A DNA stretch of 64,000 bases from an uncultured Bryobacterales bacterium (GCA_951813065.1 CATOTH010000009.1:496001-560000), one strand, 5' to 3'. Numbered from the stretch's first letter, positions 35,097 through 44,128 are shown. Notes: generated from the letters alone by a model not told the origin. Translations and numbers: made by a program.

Positions 35097-36011
35097 ATGG
35101 AGGGCATGCCACGCCCGATGGACGTGTACGAGGAATTGGTTCAGCTGCGCCGTTCCGGAGAAAAGTGCGCCGTTGCCACGATTGTTGAAGTGGCTGGCTC
35201 GATCCCGAGTTTCCAGAGCGCCAAGATGCTTATCCGGCAGGACGGTACCATGGTGGGCACGATCGGAGGGGGCTGCACTGAGGCCGAGGTGTGGCAGGCG
35301 GCGCGAGATGTCATCGAGACCGAAAAGCCTCGCATGCTGCAATTCCATCTCGGCCAAGATGCCGCATACGACAATGGTCTGATTTGCGGCGGGCAGCTGA
35401 ACGTCTACGTGGAACCAATACTCCCGGTACCGAATGCCTTGATCTTCGGAGCGGGCCATATATCGAAGAGCCTGTCGAAGGTTGCCACGCTCGCCGGATT
35501 CGCCACCACGATCGTGGACAATCGGGAAACCTACGCCAATCGGGAGCGATTCCCGGAGGCGGTGGAGGTCGTCGCCGAGGAGTACGAAGACGTGTTTCCC
35601 AGGCTTCCGACGAACGATTCAACCTATGCAATCATCGTCACCCGTGGCCACAAGGATGACATGCGTGTGCTCAAGTGGGCTGTTTCTCAGCCATTGCGCT
35701 ATGTCGGGATGATCGGTTCCAAGCGCAAGACCCTCGAAGTTGCTAAGCATCTCCGTCGCGAAGGCGTCACTTTGGACAGCTTGGCCAGGATCCATGCTCC
35801 GATGGGCCTGGATATTGGCGCAGTCACTCCGGAGGAGATTGCAGTGGCGGTCGTCGCCGAGATGATTCGGCGCCGCCGCCACTCCGAGCAGGGCTGGACC
35901 CCTCTCTCGAAATCGATTTTCGCCGCCGGCATTCCTCGAACCCTGGCGAATCTTGGACACGGCGGAGAGGAGCCTGTCAACAGGGGCGAAGCGGTCGCCA
36001 AGCGTCTGTGA
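35097..36011 (+). CDS. xdhC: XdhC/CoxI-family protein
   Basis: 304 residues from ATG 35097; ATGs at 35106 and 35118 are alternatives. N-terminal XdhC_CoxI domain: CAVATIVEVAGSIPSFQSAK, then TIGGGCTEAEVW with the conserved Cys. C-terminal Rossmann-type domain: ALIFGAGHISKSLSKVATLA, VTRGHKDDMRVLKWA, YVGMIGSKRKTLEVAKHL, HAPMGLDIGAVTPEEIAVAVVAE. Family members insert the sulfurated molybdenum cofactor into xanthine dehydrogenase-type enzymes. Its 3' end overlaps mocA by 4 nt. No xanthine dehydrogenase or CO dehydrogenase subunit is in the window. Confidence 0.92.
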   Translation: MEGMPRPMDVYEELVQLRRSGEKCAVATIVEVAGSIPSFQSAKMLIRQDGTMVGTIGGGCTEAEVWQAARDVIETEKPRMLQFHLGQDAAYDNGLICGGQLNVYVEPILPVPNALIFGAGHISKSLSKVATLAGFATTIVDNRETYANRERFPEAVEVVAEEYEDVFPRLPTNDSTYAIIVTRGHKDDMRVLKWAVSQPLRYVGMIGSKRKTLEVAKHLRREGVTLDSLARIHAPMGLDIGAVTPEEIAVAVVAEMIRRRRHSEQGWTPLSKSIFAAGIPRTLANLGHGGEEPVNRGEAVAKRL

Positions 36012-36595
36012 GTTCTGCTGGCCTCATATTGGCCGCCGGCCGGTCCTCGAGGATGGGGCGTGACAAGGCGTTGCTTGCCTACCGTGGAAAAACATTCCTG
36101 AACCATTTGATCCACCTGGCGCTACCCCGCGTCGAGTCGCTTGTCGTCGTGCTAGGGCACAACGAGCAGTTGATTTCCGAGTCCCTGCCGAGTTTCCAGC
36201 GGATCAGTGTTGTCGTCAACCGCGACTACGACCGAGGCATGCTTTCTTCTCTGCAGAAAGGCTTGGAATCAACGCCCGCTAACGCGGACTGGATTCTATG
36301 GATGCTCGTCGATCATCCTGCGGTGCGGGGCCGCACGCTGGATGCGCTGATCGCATCAACGAGCCATACGCCCGCGCCGCTTGTGATACCCCGGTTCAAC
36401 GGGGACCGCGGCCATCCAATTATGGTGTCACGGCGCGTCGCGGAGCGGATGCTGCAGTTGGATCAGAGCGCGAGCCCGCAAGATGTCGTGCGGTCTCACT
36501 ATGCCGAGACACGATTCGTTGACGTCGACGATGCCGGGGTGATACTGGATGTCGACCGGCCCCTCGACTATCGCGGGCTGGGGGCAACCGGCTAG
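36008..36595 (+). CDS. mocA: Molybdenum cofactor cytidylyltransferase-like protein (MocA/MobA)
   Basis: 195 residues from a GTG overlapping the xdhC stop. The nucleotidyltransferase signature GLILAAGRSSRMGRDKALLAYRG begins at residue 5. VVVLGHNEQL, VVNRDYDRGMLSSLQKGL, WMLVDHPAVR (metal-binding Asp) and PRFNGDRGHPIMVSRR follow, the pattern of MocA proteins that make molybdopterin cytosine dinucleotide for xanthine dehydrogenase-family enzymes. Coupling with xdhC supports this role. The insertion sequence begins soon after its stop. Confidence 0.9.
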   Translation: MSSAGLILAAGRSSRMGRDKALLAYRGKTFLNHLIHLALPRVESLVVVLGHNEQLISESLPSFQRISVVVNRDYDRGMLSSLQKGLESTPANADWILWMLVDHPAVRGRTLDALIASTSHTPAPLVIPRFNGDRGHPIMVSRRVAERMLQLDQSASPQDVVRSHYAETRFVDVDDAGVILDVDRPLDYRGLGATG

Positions 36596-36599
36596 CCTC

Positions 36600-38440
36600 G
36601 ATTCCCAACGGGCAGCAAGAATGTGACCAATTGACTGTCAGAAGAAGCGAAGTTTGAGGGAGCGGTTGTCGAGCCAGGGGATGGGTTCCCGGGTTGCGGC
36701 GTAGTCGGCAGCCAGCAGCAGCGGGTTGTTGGCCCGGCGCCCGAGGCTGACGACGATCTCGGTGGGGGTGATGTCGATGGTGGCGCTGGAGCGCACGAGC
36801 TTGCGGAAGATGGTGCTGGCCTTGGCGATCTCGAAGCCGTTGCCGACGCGCTTGGCGAGCAGGCGGTAGAGGGAGCTGGCCATCAGCGTGAGCTGGACGT
36901 CGAGATCGATCTTCAGGGGCACGGCGGCCGACAGCGCGTCCATGTGGAAGAAGTCGATGGCGTCGGCGATGGTGTTTTCGATGACCATGCGGCGCGCGTA
37001 GCGGTCGATCAGGCGGGCGGCCGGCGCGCGCATCTGGTTGGTGAGCAGCAGGGTCGGCTTCTCGTGGCCGAGATCGGTGATGGCGATCTGGCGGATGTCG
37101 CCGGGGTAGTGCTTGAGGCGCACCTGGCGTTCGAGGATCCGTGGGGTGCGATAGATGCGGCCGACGTTGGAGAGGGTGACCTTGCGCCAGTCCGCGGCGG
37201 GTGCGGAGAGCAGTTCGGCGACCATCTTGGGGGTGCGCCGGCGGAGCGTCAGGAAGGCGATGCCCAGCTGGTGCAGCCGGGCGAGGTTGGCATAGGTGGT
37301 GAGACGGCTGTCGAAGACGAGTTCGGCGGGCAGCTCGCCGGTGCGCTCGCGCCAGGCCTGGGCGAAGCGCAGGATCTCGTCGTTCTGGCCGTCCTTGCGG
37401 AGGCTGGCGTTGGCCCAGGCGAACAGGCGGGCGTCGGCGTCGCGGGCGAGGAAAGCGAGGATGCCGCGCTGGCGGCGGCTGCGCTTGGAGACGTAGTGGC
37501 GCTCCAGCAGGGCGTCCTCGCCGTGGAAGGGGATGGTGTGGAAATCGAGATCGAAGGAGCGTCCGCCGCCGAGGTCGGGGCCCAGGCTGCGGGTGGCGTG
37601 GTGCCAGGCGTCCATCAAGGCGGGGCAGTGGCGCGGGTCGACGCGGCAGGAGTATTCGGTGAGGGTGGCGCGCTTGGGGACGGCATTGAGGCCGGCGAAG
37701 AGGGCGAGGCCCTGGTCCAGGGTTTCGGGCATGACCCGCGAGGGCCGGCCGATGCCCCACAGCTTGAGGGCCAGCAGGGAGCGGAAGGCACAGCCGGGAG
37801 GGATCATCGCGCTGCCCGGCAGGCCGTGCTGGCGGAGCATGTCGTCGAGCCCGATCCTGGCGAGGTCGGCGGCAAACAGGAACAGGCCGCCGAACTCGGT
37901 GCGCAAGCGGCGGGGGGCTAGGTCCAGGGCGCGGTGGTCGGCGACGGGGGCGAGCACGGGAGCGGGTCCGGCGGTGCGCTGCGCCGCTGTGCGCCGCCAC
38001 AGCTTGGGCAGGCCAGCGCGCTTGAGCACGCGCGCGACGGTGGTGGCGCTGACCGGCAGGGCCTCCTGCGTGGTGAGGTGCGCGGCGATCTCGGCGGCCG
38101 AGAGATTGCGCTCGTTGCGCAGCGCGAGAATGCGCTCGTCGCGGTCCGGGCCGGGAAGCGGCTTGCGCTTGCCGCGGCGGTCGGGGAGGAAGAACGGCTG
38201 GTGGGGCTGGTGCAGGAACGCGGCGCGCAGGTTGCGCAAGGTGCCGGCTGCGTAGCCGAAGCGGCTGGCGGCCTCCTCGAGCGAGGCGTGGTCGACGAAG
38301 AGTGCGCGCAAGGCTTCGTAACGGCGGTGGGTGCTGTTTTCGGGGGTGCTGAAGCGCTGGGCGGGGTCTTGCATGTATTTATGCATGTTAGCATGAATAC
38401 GCCACACTAGTTACTATGCAATCAGCGACTAGCCGTCAAG
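36600..38440 (-). mobile_element. Insertion sequence with IS4-superfamily transposase, ends not resolved
   Basis: One transposase gene whose base composition is clearly richer in G and C than all flanking genes, including long GCG/CGG-rich tracts, so it has probably been acquired from elsewhere. I could not define terminal repeats or a target-site duplication by eye; the bounds given are approximate. It lies between mocA and the inactivated sulfatase. Confidence 0.5.
36638..38374 (-). CDS. DDE transposase, IS4 superfamily
   Basis: 578 residues from the ATG giving MQDPAQRFSTPENSTHRRYE; an ATG 33 nt upstream is in frame. N-terminal helix-turn-helix regions are seen (ASLEEAASRFGYAAGTLRNL and LSAAEIAAHLTTQEALPVS). 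The catalytic core has the first Asp in SFDLDFHTIPF, the second in ELVFDSRLTTYANLARL, and the YREK-like region DRYARRMVIENTIADAIDFF, in which Y, R and E are kept and the K position is Ile. The protein appears full length without frameshifts, so it may still be active. Its codon use differs from its neighbours. Long reverse-strand frames inside it are side effects of the GC content. Confidence 0.9.
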   Translation of the reverse strand: MQDPAQRFSTPENSTHRRYEALRALFVDHASLEEAASRFGYAAGTLRNLRAAFLHQPHQPFFLPDRRGKRKPLPGPDRDERILALRNERNLSAAEIAAHLTTQEALPVSATTVARVLKRAGLPKLWRRTAAQRTAGPAPVLAPVADHRALDLAPRRLRTEFGGLFLFAADLARIGLDDMLRQHGLPGSAMIPPGCAFRSLLALKLWGIGRPSRVMPETLDQGLALFAGLNAVPKRATLTEYSCRVDPRHCPALMDAWHHATRSLGPDLGGGRSFDLDFHTIPFHGEDALLERHYVSKRSRRQRGILAFLARDADARLFAWANASLRKDGQNDEILRFAQAWRERTGELPAELVFDSRLTTYANLARLHQLGIAFLTLRRRTPKMVAELLSAPAADWRKVTLSNVGRIYRTPRILERQVRLKHYPGDIRQIAITDLGHEKPTLLLTNQMRAPAARLIDRYARRMVIENTIADAIDFFHMDALSAAVPLKIDLDVQLTLMASSLYRLLAKRVGNGFEIAKASTIFRKLVRSSATIDITPTEIVVSLGRRANNPLLLAADYAATREPIPWLDNRSLKLRFF

Positions 38441-38880
38441 GGGCGCTGGGGCAGCGAACCGGGCCTGCCCACAAGGCCTGCGGAGAGGCCTTGGCGAGCC
38501 CGCAGCTGCCCATCCGCGCAGGGGCGGCAGAGCCCATCTGCCTGCCGGACCCTCCGCATAACTGGCATCAATACAAGAGCTTACCTCGTGCCAGTGGAAA
38601 TCTCTCTTGGCGGTCTCGGTAGAGAATGCCATGTGGGAAACGCGGTGAATGCAGCCATGCCTGGAAGGCCACCTGTTCCGGTAGACGTTTTCCTGGTTCT
38701 TGTTGTACGAATGTGGTTATTGATGGCAAACTGCTATAAATAAATGTCAATGATCCTGAGAAAGCACTTATCGCCCATGGGCTTCACGCCGGAAAACCCG
38801 CTAATCTCTCACATGAACAACTTCAGTTGGGAATCGAGGCTAGGGCGCTTGCAAGGCTCGAAATCAGGGTGCCCTCCGCG
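38375..38880. other. Intergenic between IS and sulfatase-like gene, no gene seen
   Basis: The first part (to about 38570) is GC-rich like the transposase and holds a perfect hairpin, CAAGGCCT (38472-38479) and AGGCCTTG (38486-38493) with a 6-nt loop. The second part is AT-richer. A minus-strand frame at 38568-38750 contains LPEQVAFQAWLHSPRFPHGI, which looks protein-like, but I cannot assign it and it has no normal start context. Confidence 0.4.
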
Positions 38881-40455
38881 TCATGCCCGTGACGCGTTGG
38901 GCAATTCGGTTGGCGGCAGAGATCCCTGCCAGCCTTCTCGAAGCATGTGCGAGAGCCCATTGACGAGGGAGGCGTACTCAGGCCGGTTCGCGATATTCCG
39001 CGACTCGACCGGCGCCTCCTTGTAGTCGTAGAGTTCGAGGGTGCTGTATGGGCTGTCGATCCCAGACCACTGCGTGTAACGGTGGCGGTCCGTTCGCATC
39101 GAGTGTCCCATGCCTGGCCCCACGCCAGGAATTGTGCGCGGATGCTGGCTGTAGACCGCGCGCTTCCAGAGTCGTTGGGGGTCGTCGAACAGACCACGCC
39201 AACTCGAGCCTTCAAGTCCCGCAGGCCTCGGAACCTGGCACAAGGAGCAAAAGGAAGGAAACAGATCGACCAACTCGACAAGCGCCTCGGTCTTGCGGCC
39301 CGCGTTTTTTTCCCCGGGGGCGCGCACCACGAGGGGAGTGTGTGTCGCGGCATCGAAGTTGGAGTGCTTGTTCCAGAGTCCGTGTTCCCCAAGATGGGAT
39401 CCGCTGACACCCACAACTGCCACCACCGTAGATTTCGACAAACCGTGCCGATCCAGAGCGTCGAGCAAGACGCCGATCTGCGCGTCGGTGAAACTGACGC
39501 AAGCCCGGTAGGCTCGGATCAGCTCCTTTGCTTTGGATTCAGGAATCGGACCTTCACTCGGAATGTCATCGAATCCCCGAATTCCGCGAGAGTCGTGCAG
39601 GGCGAATGCGGGCACGTCGAGTGGGGGCTCGGGAGACTCCGGGCCGCCCCAGGTGCCGATCGGATAGAGATCGAAGTAGCCACTTGGCGCGACCAGAGGG
39701 AAGTAGGGCCGCGCGAACGAGACCGCGATCAAGAATCGTTGATCCTTGAATTCCCCGACCGCAGTTGCTGCTGCCCGGGCGATCTTGCCATCCGGCAAAT
39801 CTGCATCCGCAACGCTCGCGGCCTCCCAACTCCTCGGCGATCCCCCCAAGGCCGCCGGTGATGCCTGCGATGGCGATTCGGAAGAAGGCGTGTCCCCGAT
39901 CCAAGCGTTCGCTACCAATCGCCTCCAATTGGAATCTGCAAGGTCGCTCCCCTCGGAACTGCCCCATGCCGGCCCGCCAGGCACCCACGGAACCACGGTC
40001 CATGATCGTGGGTCCTCCAAAGCGGGGATTCCGAACACGGGACCGAAGGCGGTTGTCGTGTAGCCGAGGCTCCTGAAGTGCTCCGGCAACGTCACAGCAT
40101 TCGGCAGTGCGCGCCGGAAATGAACACGGTCGTCATAGACGCGAGTTGTATCCGGCCTTAGCCCCGTGAGGAGTGAAGTTCGCGAAGGCCCGCTCGCCGC
40201 TTGCTGGCAATAGTTGCGCAGGAACGTCAAACCCGTGTCAGCCAGACGGTCGATGTGGGGGGTCTTCGCCTTCGCGCTGCCAAAGCAGCCCAATTGTGTA
40301 CGGAGATCCGGAACCAAGACCAGCAACACGTTGCGGCCCTCCCGGATACTACGGCCCTGCTGGGCCAATGTTCGTCTTGCGCCGCCCGTCGCGGTCAGGT
40401 ACGCGCTGCCCTTTAGGAGGAATTCTCGGCGAGACGATGGCGAGTCGGCTTTCAC
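38881..40455 (-). CDS. Tat-exported sulfatase-fold protein lacking catalytic residues (probable pseudoenzyme)
   Basis: 524 residues, GTG start, Tat signal SRREFLLKGSAYLTATGG. The whole S1 sulfatase fold of the iduronate-2-sulfatase type is readable, but active-site positions are replaced. The first metal motif VDDLR is VPDLR. The formylglycine Cys is Ser (QQAASGPSRTSLLTG; Ser codon at 40192-40194). The GKVFH segment is GPVFG. The KPHIPF segment is RPYFPL. The SDHG metal pair is GVSG (VVGVSGSHLGEHG). Only the Lys in LWNKHSNFD and the Arg of the signature are kept. Surrounding sequence (RPDTTRVYDDRVHFR, THTPLVVRAPG, LVDLFPSFCSL) is well conserved, with no stop or frameshift. Probably a binding or regulatory protein without sulfatase activity, or a recently inactivated enzyme. 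Confidence 0.85.
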   Translation of the reverse strand: MKADSPSSRREFLLKGSAYLTATGGARRTLAQQGRSIREGRNVLLVLVPDLRTQLGCFGSAKAKTPHIDRLADTGLTFLRNYCQQAASGPSRTSLLTGLRPDTTRVYDDRVHFRRALPNAVTLPEHFRSLGYTTTAFGPVFGIPALEDPRSWTVVPWVPGGPAWGSSEGSDLADSNWRRLVANAWIGDTPSSESPSQASPAALGGSPRSWEAASVADADLPDGKIARAAATAVGEFKDQRFLIAVSFARPYFPLVAPSGYFDLYPIGTWGGPESPEPPLDVPAFALHDSRGIRGFDDIPSEGPIPESKAKELIRAYRACVSFTDAQIGVLLDALDRHGLSKSTVVAVVGVSGSHLGEHGLWNKHSNFDAATHTPLVVRAPGEKNAGRKTEALVELVDLFPSFCSLCQVPRPAGLEGSSWRGLFDDPQRLWKRAVYSQHPRTIPGVGPGMGHSMRTDRHRYTQWSGIDSPYSTLELYDYKEAPVESRNIANRPEYASLVNGLSHMLREGWQGSLPPTELPNASRA

Positions 40456-40534
40456 GGGCTAGTTCCATCCCCGCCCTCGGGCTTTGACCGCGAGGCGCTC
40501 TTTCCAATCCGCGTTCTCGCGGTACCGGCAGACG

Positions 40535-40867
40535 TTAGGTGACGTGCGTGTCGAGTGTTGCAGCGAGCCGCGATTCCGGGACCGATCCCACGATTTGCTC
40601 GACGGGCTGGCCCCCCTTGAAGAGCAGCATTGTGGGGATCCCGCGCACGTTGAATCGCTGTGCCGCAGCCGGATGATGGTCGACATCCAGCTTGCCGATC
40701 TTGATCTTGCCGGCGTATTTCTCGGCAAGCGAATCGATGACAGGAGCCATCTGGCGGCACGGACCGCACCAAGTAGCCCAGAAATCGACCAAGACAGGCT
40801 GATCGGACTGCAAAACTTGGGCGTCGAAGTCTGAATCGGTAAACGTAAGCGTATGGGAGTCGGCCAT
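40535..40867 (-). CDS. trxA: Thioredoxin
   Basis: 110 residues, the full size of thioredoxin 1. Active site FWATWCGPCRQMAPV at about residues 30-44, then KLDVDHHPAAAQRFNVRGIPTMLLFKGG with the conserved cis-proline after Ile. Cytosolic dithiol reductant for ribonucleotide reductase and other partners. A GGAGG ribosome binding site lies upstream of the ATG. Downstream on the same strand is the sulfatase-like gene, 79 nt away. Confidence 0.97.
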   Translation of the reverse strand: MADSHTLTFTDSDFDAQVLQSDQPVLVDFWATWCGPCRQMAPVIDSLAEKYAGKIKIGKLDVDHHPAAAQRFNVRGIPTMLLFKGGQPVEQIVGSVPESRLAATLDTHVT

Positions 40868-40929
40868 CGGTGTCCTCCAGAAGAACGAAGTTTCAGCGTA
40901 GCAGAACTCGGGATCTAGGGCTTCCGTCG

Positions 40930-43536
40930 TCAGTCATCCAGCCGTTGCTGCCATTCGTCCAGTAAGGAAATGGCCTCAATGGGAGTCAGCCTGTCTAGAT
41001 CGAGGTGGCGTAGCTCCTCCAGGATCGTGTCCGGCAGTGGCTCGAAGATGCTTCCCTGGCGCTCCTTGGCCGAGACCGGCGTGGCATCCGCCGGGATTTC
41101 CCGGTCGCGTTCGTGCTCCGCAAGGACCGCGCGAGCGCGCTCAATTACGGCAGGGGGCAATCCGGCGAGGCGGGCCACTTCGATACCGTAGCTCTTGTCT
41201 GCGTTGCCCGGTTGGATTCGACGCAGGAACACAAGCTGGTCTCCCGTCTGACGAGCCGACACGTGCAAGTTGAATATCCCATCATGCGCGCTTGGCAAGG
41301 CGGTCAACTCGTGATAGTGGGTTGCGAAGAGGGCTTTCGCGCGAACCTTGGCGTGAATGTGCTCGACTACGGCCCAGGCTATTGCCAGTCCGTCAAACGT
41401 TGCAGTGCCGCGGCCGATCTCATCCAGCAAGACCAAGCTGCGCTCGGTTGCCATGTTCAGGATTTGCGCGGTTTCGGTCATTTCGACCATGAATGTCGAC
41501 CGCCCGAGTGACAGGTTGTCGCTCGCCCCGATCCGCGTGAAGATCCGGTCGATCAGCGGAAGGATGGCCTTGCGGGCCGGAACGAACGAACCGGTCTGGG
41601 CCATGATCGCAGTGAGCGCGATCTGCCGCAGGTAGGTCGACTTGCCGCCCATGTTGGGTCCCGTGATGACTGCCAGTAGATGCTTTTCGTTGTCCAAGTA
41701 CGCGTCGTTCTCGATGAAGCGCTCGCCGAGGTCGTGCTCAAGCATTCGTTCAACAACCGGGTGCCGCCCCGCCTCGATCTGAAGCTCGCCTGTCACCGAG
41801 AATCGAGGACGGCTATAGTCGTATTCGACCGCGACCTCCGACAGCCCCCGAAGCACATCAAGCTCAGCCACAGCAGATGCCGCCTCGCGGATGCGTGGGG
41901 CCCGGGGCAGTATTTCCAATCGCAGTTGCTGGAGGAGAGCAGCTTCCCGCTGTTTGATGCGGTCCTCGGCGTCCAATACCTTGGCCTCGAGTTCCTTGAG
42001 CTCGACTGTCGTGAATCGCTCGGCGTTCACTAGCGTTTGCTTGCGGTCGAAGCGCTCCGGAACCTTGGCTAGGTTCGCTTTCGAGACCTCGATGAAAAAG
42101 CCGAAGACATTGTTGTAGCGAACCTTGAGCGAATCGATCTGGGTGGTCTCGCGCTCACGTCGCTCCAGCTGGGCAATAAAGGATCTGCTGCCTTGCTGGA
42201 TCTCCCGGAGCTCGTCGAGTTCGGGGTCGAAGCCCGCAGCAATGGCGCCGCCGTCGCCGGCGGTGACTGGGGGCTCCTCGGCAAGCGTCTCAGTTATCAA
42301 TTCCGCGATATCCTCAAGACCGCCCATTGTGTTCAGCACTGAGTGAATGCGCGAGCCGGGCAGTCCAGAGGCTAGTTTCACGAGGGTCGGGATGCGGCGC
42401 AGTGAACTTCCAAGGTGGAACGTTTCGCGAGGGCCGGCCGAGCCCAGTGTGACCCTGGCCAGGAGCCGCTCGATGTCGTGAAGCTGCTTGAGCTCGCGGT
42501 GGAGTTCGGATCGGCTGATCGTGTCGCCGAACAGTCCCGAGACAGCTTCGAGACGCAATTCGATTTCGCGGATATCGAGACTCGGCCTCCGTATCCAACT
42601 GCGTAGGAGCCGCGCCCCCATCGGCGTGGCGGTACGGTCCATGGCCGACAGCAGCGTAGCGCGCTGCTCTTGATGCTGGGAATCGAACAACTCGAGATGT
42701 TGCGTAGTGACGGGGTCGAGCATCATCCAGTCGTGTTGCTCGAAATAGGCAGGTCGAGCGAGGTGCGGTAGCGCAGAGCGCTGAGTCTCCGTCAGATAGT
42801 GGAGCAACGCCCCGGACGCTGCAACGGCGAGAGGGTGATCCTCAAGGCCCAGACCCTCGATTGTGTGCAGTTTGAAGGCATCCCGCAGCAACCGCGAGGC
42901 GTAGTCGTGGTCGAACACCCAGGACTCCACTTCAGTCTCGATGTACGGAGGTTCCGGCCGAACAGGGTGATTGCCTGACGACGGGTCGAACAGCTTGCCG
43001 CTCGTGGCGCGCAATACTTCCTTGGCCCCGATTGAACCCAGCATGTCCTCCACTTCCGAGACCGCCAGTTCAGTTGCCCGAAACTCTCCCGTTGAGACAT
43101 CGACATAGGCCAGGCCCGTTCTGCCGTCGCGCTCATGGACAGCTGCGAGGTAGTTGTTCTGGCCCGACTTGAGAAGGTTCAGATCGCTCGCCGTTCCCGG
43201 TGAGAGCACGCGAACGATTTCCCGGCGGACGAGTCCACGGGACTTGGCCGAAGCTTCAACCTGGTCGCAAATGGCGATCCGGTGGCCCTTGGCGAGGAGC
43301 TTGGCGAGGTAAGCGTCTGCCGAGTGCACGGGAACCCCGCACATCGGGATCGCCTCGCCCTTGCCATTCCGACGCTTCGTGAGGGTGATGCTGAGATCCG
43401 CCGAAGCAGTGACAGCATCCTCGAAGAACAACTCGAAGAAATCGCCGAGACGGAAGAAAAGTAGGCAGTCTGGGTACTCCTGCTTGGCAGAGTGATACTG
43501 CTGCATCACAGGAGTTGTGGATGCGCTAGGGGCCAT
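40930..43536 (-). CDS. mutS: DNA mismatch repair protein MutS
   Basis: 868 residues from the ATG giving MAPSASTTPVMQQYHSAKQE, normal for MutS1; the upstream frame extension does not resemble the family. The mismatch-contacting Phe-x-Glu is in RLGDFFELFFEDA. The connector, lever and clamp domains follow, then the ATPase: ITGPNMGGKSTYLRQIALTA (Walker A), SLVLLDEIGRGTATFDGLA (Walker B and D-loop) and FATHYHELTAL. The short C-terminal dimerisation region follows PPAVIERARAVLAEHE. A TATGAT at 43562-43567 on minus is a possible -10. Divergent from the small exported gene at 43622. No mutL in the window. Confidence 0.97.
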   Translation of the reverse strand: MAPSASTTPVMQQYHSAKQEYPDCLLFFRLGDFFELFFEDAVTASADLSITLTKRRNGKGEAIPMCGVPVHSADAYLAKLLAKGHRIAICDQVEASAKSRGLVRREIVRVLSPGTASDLNLLKSGQNNYLAAVHERDGRTGLAYVDVSTGEFRATELAVSEVEDMLGSIGAKEVLRATSGKLFDPSSGNHPVRPEPPYIETEVESWVFDHDYASRLLRDAFKLHTIEGLGLEDHPLAVAASGALLHYLTETQRSALPHLARPAYFEQHDWMMLDPVTTQHLELFDSQHQEQRATLLSAMDRTATPMGARLLRSWIRRPSLDIREIELRLEAVSGLFGDTISRSELHRELKQLHDIERLLARVTLGSAGPRETFHLGSSLRRIPTLVKLASGLPGSRIHSVLNTMGGLEDIAELITETLAEEPPVTAGDGGAIAAGFDPELDELREIQQGSRSFIAQLERRERETTQIDSLKVRYNNVFGFFIEVSKANLAKVPERFDRKQTLVNAERFTTVELKELEAKVLDAEDRIKQREAALLQQLRLEILPRAPRIREAASAVAELDVLRGLSEVAVEYDYSRPRFSVTGELQIEAGRHPVVERMLEHDLGERFIENDAYLDNEKHLLAVITGPNMGGKSTYLRQIALTAIMAQTGSFVPARKAILPLIDRIFTRIGASDNLSLGRSTFMVEMTETAQILNMATERSLVLLDEIGRGTATFDGLAIAWAVVEHIHAKVRAKALFATHYHELTALPSAHDGIFNLHVSARQTGDQLVFLRRIQPGNADKSYGIEVARLAGLPPAVIERARAVLAEHERDREIPADATPVSAKERQGSIFEPLPDTILEELRHLDLDRLTPIEAISLLDEWQQRLDD

Positions 43537-43621
43537 CCGGAATCGCAACTGGAATCTTCCAATCATATACCGCATGGCGAGTGCGGCCGGAGTTGCGCTG
43601 TAATGGGTCTGGGTTCCCACA

Positions 43622-44128
43622 ATGGACACTTCCTTTCCTTCTCTGGCCAAAATCATTGTCCCGGCGGCCTTCGTGGGCGTCGCGGCGGCCGCCGCGGTTG
43701 GGGGCTTCTCGTACGGGCGTGCTACGGCGCTGCCCGACACGCATAGGATCGAAGGCGTGTGGGAAGTGACCTCCGTGCGCAATCTCACAAGAGGTGAGGT
43801 GCAACCCCACCGTCGGGAGTTCCACCTCTTTGGAAAGACCCATCAGATGGTTGTACTCGCCGGCGAGGGGCGACCTAGGCTCACGAAGTCGCTGAGCGAC
43901 ATGAATCCCGATGAGTTCGAGAGCCAGCAGCCGATCGGGGCCGGGTTCTATCGCTATGAGTTGGAAAATGGAAAGATCACTCGCACCAACATCGCAGCTC
44001 TCTCCGCCTACTACGAAGGCCGAACATTCCCGGGTGAAATTGAGTTCGTAGGGGATTCTCTGATGCTCCGCGACAGTCACTCGGCTGACGGCGACGAACG
44101 TGAATGGAGCATGCGGCGCGTCCAATGA
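43622..44128 (+). CDS. Small exported or membrane-anchored protein, lipocalin-like
   Basis: 168 residues. N-terminal hydrophobic segment (IIVPAAFVGVAAAAAVGGFS) acts as anchor or signal. The rest is a strand-rich domain beginning RIEGVWEVTSVRN and including PHRREFHLFGKTHQMVVLAG, GFYRYELENGKITRTNI and IEFVGDSLMLRDSH, ending EWSMRRVQ. This is the pattern of lipocalin-like secreted domains, with no catalytic residues. Its stop overlaps the start of the TonB receptor (ATGA), so the two should be made together. Confidence 0.7.
   Translation: MDTSFPSLAKIIVPAAFVGVAAAAAVGGFSYGRATALPDTHRIEGVWEVTSVRNLTRGEVQPHRREFHLFGKTHQMVVLAGEGRPRLTKSLSDMNPDEFESQQPIGAGFYRYELENGKITRTNIAALSAYYEGRTFPGEIEFVGDSLMLRDSHSADGDEREWSMRRVQ

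Noticed and set aside
36944..37921. Long plus-strand frame opposite the transposase
   Set aside because: Composition is Gly/Ala/Glu/Val-rich repeats caused by the GC-rich transposase codons read backwards; no start signal or family.
36589..38436. Possible terminal inverted repeat of the IS: CGGCTAG at 36589 and its complement at 38430
   Set aside because: Only 7 bases match without gaps, the left copy includes the mocA stop codon, and no target-site duplication flanks them. I could not accept them as the ends.
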